A stretch of 64,000 nucleotides of DNA, from positions 186,001-250,000 of the forward strand of contig JAYKXP010000023.1 in assembly GCA_037176845.1 (NCBI GenBank), in the 5' to 3' direction. Position numbers and translations under genes: made by a program. Of the stretch, positions 58,807 to 64,000 are shown one piece after another. Every line of letters begins with the position of its first letter. Within the stretch, counting starts at the first letter, position 1. Source of the DNA: Paramarasmius palmivorus (lineage: Eukaryota > Basidiomycota > Agaricomycetes > Agaricales > Marasmiaceae). The notes beneath the pieces were generated by a model that was not told where the DNA came from, searched no databases, and saw only the letters and a list, made by a program, of their open reading frames with translations.

Positions 58807-60358
58807 ATGGCCTCCTTTAAGATCGCTGTCCCAGACGAAGCTATCAATCTCTTGAAGAAAAAGCTCGAGCTCACTCGTCTTCCTGACGAAATCGACGATG
58901 CTGGATGGGACTATGGCGCTCCTCTCGCAGATATCCGTCGCCTGGTCGCTCGGTGGAAAGATGGATATGATTGGAGAAAGCACGAGAAGGCGCTGAACGA
59001 AGAACTCCCCCAGTTTACCAGAGATATTGAGGTCGAAGGCCAGGGTGTACTGAGCATACACTACGTTTATAAGAAGAGCTCAGTGAAGAATGCTATACCT
59101 CTTCTATTCGTACATGGATGTACGCCACCACTTTCTTCCCTTTTTGGTCGCAGATTGACATGTTCCATTGACTAGGGCCCGGGAGTTTCATTGAGGTGCG
59201 GAAGGTCCTGCCTCTCCTGACTGCAGATGAACCTGGCAAGCCGAGCTTTGACGTCGTCGCCCTGGGGATGCCGGGATACGGGTTTTCAGAGGGTGCAAAG
59301 AAGAAGGGCTTCGACTTGTCGAAATATGCCGAAGTGAGCCTCCATAAAAGCTGTATAGATCCACAACTGACCTCTTATCACCTGTAGGTCGGCCACAAAC
59401 TGATGCAATCGCTTGGTTACTCAGAGTACGGTGGGTGATATCGATCGCTATGCCATGCTTGAGCTTTCCTTACTTACGTTGTTGTTGCACAGTAACTCAA
59501 GGAGGAGATTGGGGTGCCTTCGTACGTTCCAACTTCAGCTGTCTATACTTTCTCCTGATTTGTCCCCATAGATCACTCGTGTTATGGCTTCCGCGTACGG
59601 AGGCCAACATGTCAAGGCTTGGCATTCCAATATGCCGTACGTTCTGGTCATTCTCTCACTCATTCCAGTCCTCATGGAACATTCCACAGGGTAGTGCTCC
59701 CTCCCTCAAATGTCGACCCAGCGGCGTATGATGAAGAGGATCTCAAGGTCCTCGAAAGGACTAAATGGTTCCAAGAGAAGGGGAGCGGTTATTTCCAAGA
59801 ACAATCCACTCAACCACAGACACTAGGTTACAGTCTCGCCGACTCGCCTGCTGGGCTCCTAGCATGGATCTACGAGAAGCTTGTTGTCTGGACAGACTCA
59901 TATCCTTGGGAAGACGATGAAGGTATGTTTGGGGCCCTTCTTCGAGCTCCAATTTCAGAAGGCTCAACAATTGTTTTTAGTCTTAACCTGGATATCCATC
60001 TACTGGTTCTCCCGCGCAGGACCAGCTGCGTCAGTCCGCACGTATTACGAGAATGCGCAAGCTGGTGGATTCGCCAACTTCCCCACACCATCAATCCCTA
60101 CAGGATACTCGTTCTTCCCTAAAGAGATAGGACGGGGACCCAAACCGTATGTTGCTCGAAATCCTGCTGTGCCGCTGTATCTGACGAGGTATTAGGTGGT
60201 ACACCGACAAGAACATCGTTTTCCAGTCTCACCACAAGTCGGGTGGTCATTTCGCTGCACACGAGAAGCCGAATGAGCTCGTAGAAGATCTGAGGAATAT
60301 GTTTGGGAAGGGCGGCCCTGCATTTGGGGTCGTGCCCGGGAAAGATGGCTACGCCTAA
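58807..60358 (+). CDS. epoxide hydrolase (EHN + alpha/beta hydrolase), copy 1
   Basis: Opens epoxides to diols, in detoxification or secondary metabolism. The N-terminal EHN domain runs from [19 protein letters not shown] to [19 protein letters not shown]. The hydrolase core follows: oxyanion motif FVHGWPGSFIEV (Trp codon split by an intron at about 59121-59175), [10 protein letters not shown], the nucleophile Asp in [15 protein letters not shown], the lid region [20 protein letters not shown], and the catalytic His in [12 protein letters not shown]. It ends [10 protein letters not shown]. About eight introns are consistent and I see no indel, giving roughly 400 residues. No signal peptide, so cytosolic or ER-associated. 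First intact member of a tandem array with a repeat unit of about 2.2 kb. Confidence 0.88.
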
Positions 60359-60359
60359 C

Positions 60360-61036
60360 AGGCCTCAATTTTGGGAAATGTATATCGATTCAAAAGGAAT
60401 GTGCACAGTTGTATCAACCTAGATGCGGTGATCAGACCTCAAGTAATTTGAGTACTCAGAGCTGCGTTCAATGGTTGTATTTCATAATTCCTGGCACCCG
60501 GTGCTTCGCATACCTGCATGCAGATCAGACTTTCGCTCACTGACTCGTACGAGGCATTCAAAATACGTGAATGTGTGTTTCTTTTTTTCGCCCGTTTTTC
60601 CGGTGACTAGTTTGCTTATGCTCCTCAATTCATAGACCAGTCATCCTTCGCCATTCAATGTGGCTCCGCATATTGAGTGCAGAAAATTATGTTCACGTGT
60701 GCGTGTTTGAGGCACTGACACTGGTTCTCACTTCATGCTGTAAAGCTCGGTTGCGTCTTTTCGAAGCGCAGTGAGTCAGTCCAGGGGTCTTGGCAGGTGC
60801 TATGCCTCTCGTCACATTGCGATGGCTACTATGTTCGACACCATTCTTGTGATGGTACGTCGCTCTTATTTCTCATTACAGTAATCTGAATTGACAATAA
60901 ACGCGATTCTAATTAATTTGATACTAATAGCTACATACCACGTCCCGTGCCGGTGGACAATGTGTCAACATGTATGAGCCCATTCGGGGTCGTGCCCACA
61001 TTTATAACCATTCAAGGTTCCTTCACTCGATCATCA
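60360..61036. repeat. duplicated intergenic spacer of the epoxide hydrolase array, unit 1
   Basis: Closely matches 62577-63240, with a few substitutions and short indels, showing that duplication units include gene plus spacer (about 2.2 kb). Confidence 0.85.
60970..61011 (+). promoter_or_regulatory. conserved epoxide hydrolase promoter module, copy 2
   Basis: ATGAGCCCATTCGG and TTTATAACC ahead of epoxide hydrolase 2. The ATG inside the box could also act as an upstream start codon. Confidence 0.5.
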
Positions 61037-62576
61037 ATGGCCTCCTTCAAGATTGCTATTTCTGACGAAGCGCTCGACCTCTTGAAGAAGAAGCTCGAGC
61101 TAACTTGCCTTCCTGACGAAATCGAGGATGCTGGATGGGACTATGGCGCTCCTCTCGCAGATATCCGTCGCCTAGTCGCTCGGTGGAAAGATGGATACGA
61201 TTGGAGAAAGCACGAGAAGGCGCTAAACGAAGAACTCCCCCAGTTTACCAGAGATATCGAGGTCGAAGGCCATGGTGTACTGAACATACACTACATCTAT
61301 AAGAAGAGCTCAGTGAAGAATGCTATACCTCTTCTATTCGTACATGGGTGTACGCTACCACTTCCTCCCCTTTTTGCTCGTAGACTGACGTGTTGCCTTG
61401 ACTAGGGCCCGGTAGTTTCATTGAGGTGCGGAAGGTCCTGCCTCTCCTGACTGCAGATGAACCTGGCAAGCCGAGCTTTGACGTCGTCGCCCTGGGGATG
61501 CCGGGATACGGGTTTTCAGAAGGCACAAAGAAAATGGGCTTCGACTTGTCGAAATATGCCGAAGTGAGCCTCCATAAACGCTGTATATATCCACAACTGA
61601 CCTCTTATCTCCTGAAGGTTGGCCACAAGCTGATGCAATCCGCTCGGTTACTCAGCGTATGGTGTGTGGCATTGACTACCATGTTATGCTTTCCTTACAT
61701 TGTTGTTGCACAGTAACTCAAGGCGGAGATTGGGGTGCCTTCGTATGTTTTGATTCCAACTGTCTATGCTCGCTCCTGATCAGTCTATAGATCACTCGGA
61801 TGATGGCCTCAGTGTATGGGGGCCAGCATGTCAAGGCTTGGCATTCCAATATGCCGTGCGTTTTGGTCATTCTCTCACCCATTTCTGTCCTCATGGAACA
61901 TTCCACAGGGTGGTCCTCCCTCCCTCAAACGTCGACCCAGCGGCGTATGACGAAGAGGATCTCAAGGTCCTCGAAAGGACTAAATGGTTCCAAGAGAAGG
62001 GGAACGGTTATTTCCAGGAACAATCCACCCAACCACAGACATTAGGCTACAGTCTCGCCGACTCGCCTGCTGGGCTTCTCGCGTGGATTTATGAGAAGCT
62101 TGTTGTTTGGACAGACTCATATCCTTGGGAAGATGACGAAGGTTCGCAGATTTATCTTCGAGCACCTATTCTAGAAGGCTCAGCATTGTTGCTTTTAGTC
62201 TTGACCTGGATATCCATCTACTGGTTCTCCCGCGCAGGACCAGCTGCATCAGTCCGCGGCTATTACGAGAATGCGCAAGCTGGTGAATTCGCCAACATCC
62301 CCACACCATCAGTCCCTACGGGATACTCGTTCTTCCCTAAAGAGATAGGAAGGGGACCCAAACCGCAAGTTGATCAGATTCCTGTTGTGTTGCTGTATCT
62401 GACGAGGTATTAGGTGGTACACCGACAAGAACATCGTCTTCCAGTCTCACCACAAGTCGGGTGGTCATTTCGCTGCACACGAGAAGCCGAATGAGCTCGT
62501 AGAAGATCTGAGGAATATGTTCGGAAAGGGCGGCCCTGCATTTGGGGTCGTGCCCGGGAAAGATGGCTACGCCTAA
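61037..62576 (+). pseudogene. epoxide hydrolase, copy 2, with a one-base insertion
   Basis: Nearly identical to copy 1 in exons, introns and downstream spacer, so recently duplicated. It has the same motifs: [27 protein letters not shown] and SGGHFAAHE. Differences: Cys replaces Arg in LELTCLPDE. An extra C near 61640 shifts GHKLMQS away from the expected LGYSAYG until the next intron. The donor after WEDDE is GTTCGC instead of GTATGT (about 62141). If real, these lesions remove the core; if the extra C is an error, the weak donor remains. Copies 1 and 3 have no matching insertion. Confidence 0.82.
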
Positions 62577-63240
62577 CAGTCCTCAATTTGGGGAAATGTA
62601 TATCGATTCAAAAGGAATGTGCACAGTTGTATCAACCTAGATGCGGTGGTCAGACCTTGATGAACTTGGGTACTCAGAGCCGCATTCAATGGTTGTATTT
62701 CATAATTGCTGTCATCCGGTGCTTCGCATACCTGCATGCAGATCAGACTTTCGCTCACTGACTCGTACGAGGCATTCAAAATACGTGAATGTGTGTTTCT
62801 TTCTTTCGCCCGTTTTTCCGGTGACTAGTTTGCTTATGCCCCTCAATTCATAGATCAGGCATTCTTCGCCTTCAATGTGGCTCCGGATACTGAGTGCGGA
62901 AGATTATGCTCTGTTTGGGCACTGACATTGGCTCTCACTTCATGCTGTAAAGCTCGGTTGCGTCTTTTCGAAGCGCAGTGAGTCAGTTCAGGGGTCTTGG
63001 CAGGTGCTATGCCCGTTGTATTACGAGGGCTACTATGTTCAACACCATTCTCGTGACGGTACGTCGCTCTTATTTCTCACCGCAGTAATCTGAATTGACA
63101 ACAGAAGCAATTATAATTGATTGAATACTAATAGCTACATACCAGATCCCGCGCCGGTGGACAATGTGTCAACATGTATGAGTCCATTCGGTGTGGTGCC
63201 CACATTTATAACCATTCGAGGTCCTTTCACTCGATTAACA
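62577..63240. repeat. duplicated intergenic spacer of the epoxide hydrolase array, unit 2
   Basis: Second copy of the spacer at 60360-61036. Shared words include GGTGACTAGTTTGCTTATG and CTTCATGCTGTAAAGCTCGG. Confidence 0.85.
63175..63216 (+). promoter_or_regulatory. conserved epoxide hydrolase promoter module, copy 3
   Basis: ATGAGTCCATTCGG and TTTATAACC, 36 bases upstream of the ATG of epoxide hydrolase 3. Confidence 0.5.
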
Positions 63241-64000
63241 ATGGCCTCCTTCAAGATTGCTATTTCCGACGAAGCGCTCGACCTCTTGAAGAAGAAGCTC
63301 GAGCTCACTCGCCTTCCTGACGAAATCGAGGACGCTGGATGGGATTACGGTGCTCCCGTGTCGGATATCCGTCGACTCGTCACTCGGTGGAAGGACGGAT
63401 ATGACTGGCGTAAGCACGAGAGGGCATTGAACGAGGAACTGCCCCAATTCACAAGGGATATCGATGTGGAAGGGCAGGGTGCGTTGAACATACACTACGT
63501 GTATAAGAAGAGTACAGTCAAGAATGCTATCCCTTTGTTGTTCATTCATGGGTGTGAGTTACCATTCATTGATTCTTTCAGTGCCGTGAACTGACGTGCT
63601 ACGATGATTAGGGCCCGGAAGCTTTATTGAAGTACGAAAGATTCTGCCCCTTCTGACTGCAGAAGTACCCGGCAAACCGAGTTTCGACGTAGTCGCGCTA
63701 GGGATGCCTGGCTATGGGTTCTCAGAAGGTGCAAAGAAGAAAGGCTTCGACTTAACGAAATATGCCGAGGTAAATACCGAGTAATCATACGGGACACGAC
63801 TGACCTTTGCTTTTGCATAGGTTGGTCATAAGCTCATGCAATTGCTCGGTTACTCAGAGTACGGTGAGTCATCCCTATTATGCTGCTTCTTTTAACTTAC
63901 GTCCCTGCTCCATAGTCACTCAAGGTGGCGATTGGGGCTCCTTTGTACGTCCCGATATGGGTTTTTTGTGCCCTGTCTGATAGTCTTCCTAGATAACCCG
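63241..64000 (+). CDS. epoxide hydrolase, copy 3 (partial, runs off the window)
   Basis: The EHN domain (ASFKIAISDEALDLLKKKLE through [19 protein letters not shown]), the [18 protein letters not shown] oxyanion region, [35 protein letters not shown] and [10 protein letters not shown] with the nucleophile Asp are all in frame. The window ends just after the next acceptor. Exon 1 differs from copies 1 and 2 mostly at third codon positions, so this copy is older than the 1/2 split and under protein-level constraint. Its 5' flank (62577-63240) is nearly the same as that of copy 2 (60360-61036). Confidence 0.87.

Overview
This window is nuclear DNA of a filamentous basidiomycete, almost certainly an agaricomycete (mushroom-forming fungus). 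Genes are cut by many short introns of about 45-80 bases with GTNNGT donors. The families are typical of wood- and litter-decaying agarics: a short unspecific peroxygenase, feruloyl esterases/tannases, GH44, CFEM, DUF6534 and related seven-helix membrane proteins, TKL-type kinases with an HGDLK catalytic loop, and EHN-type epoxide hydrolases. There is no operon structure, no CRISPR array and no complete virus. All functions are read from sequence motifs; nothing was searched against databases.

Layout. 1-1.67 kb: no recognised gene. 1.67-4.45 kb: UDP-glucose pyrophosphorylase-like gene, broken by a 661-bp hAT-type MITE (8-bp target duplication), a frameshift and a lost splice donor. 4.57-5.55 kb (-): short heme-thiolate peroxygenase. 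7.7-10.2 kb (+): unknown protein with a possible His-Me finger nuclease signature. 11.2-15.3 kb (-): two tandem feruloyl esterase/tannase genes, both carrying indels. 15.4-22.9 kb: gene desert. 23.0-27.8 kb (+): tandem pair of genes joining a protein kinase domain, a multi-helix membrane region and a C-terminal RRM; I know of no described protein with this architecture, and it is the best candidate for a new system. 30.3-32.4 kb (+): tandem pair of small Ser-rich/coiled-coil/single-helix proteins. 32.9-38.7 kb (+): CFEM/GPI-type protein, family-16 methyltransferase, a hypothetical membrane protein and a GH44 glycosidase. 38.8 kb: intron-containing elongator tRNA-Met(CAU). 38.9-50.8 kb (-): four seven-helix membrane protein genes of one family. 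A 1.6-kb segmental duplication (47.8-49.4 and 51.95-53.5 kb) includes the 3' end of the last one. 54.4-55.65 kb (+): DUF6534 membrane protein. 55.9-56.7 kb (-): secreted VOC/glyoxalase-like protein. 57.9-64 kb (+): tandem array of epoxide hydrolases (one relic, two complete-length, one cut by the window end).

Two themes run through the window. First, local tandem duplication: esterases x2, kinases x2, coiled-coil proteins x2, seven-helix proteins x4, epoxide hydrolases x3 plus a relic. Second, many genes with otherwise conserved reading frames carry single-base indels, mostly +1 insertions and some in homopolymers. That fits either an indel-prone draft assembly or real birth-and-death of duplicates; the hAT insertion and the intron relic in the second kinase are not explained by simple base-calling error.

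The peroxygenase, feruloyl esterases, GH44 and epoxide hydrolases are individually consistent with attack on plant cell-wall polysaccharides and aromatics, and with detoxification of epoxides. They are scattered, and co-regulation is only an inference.
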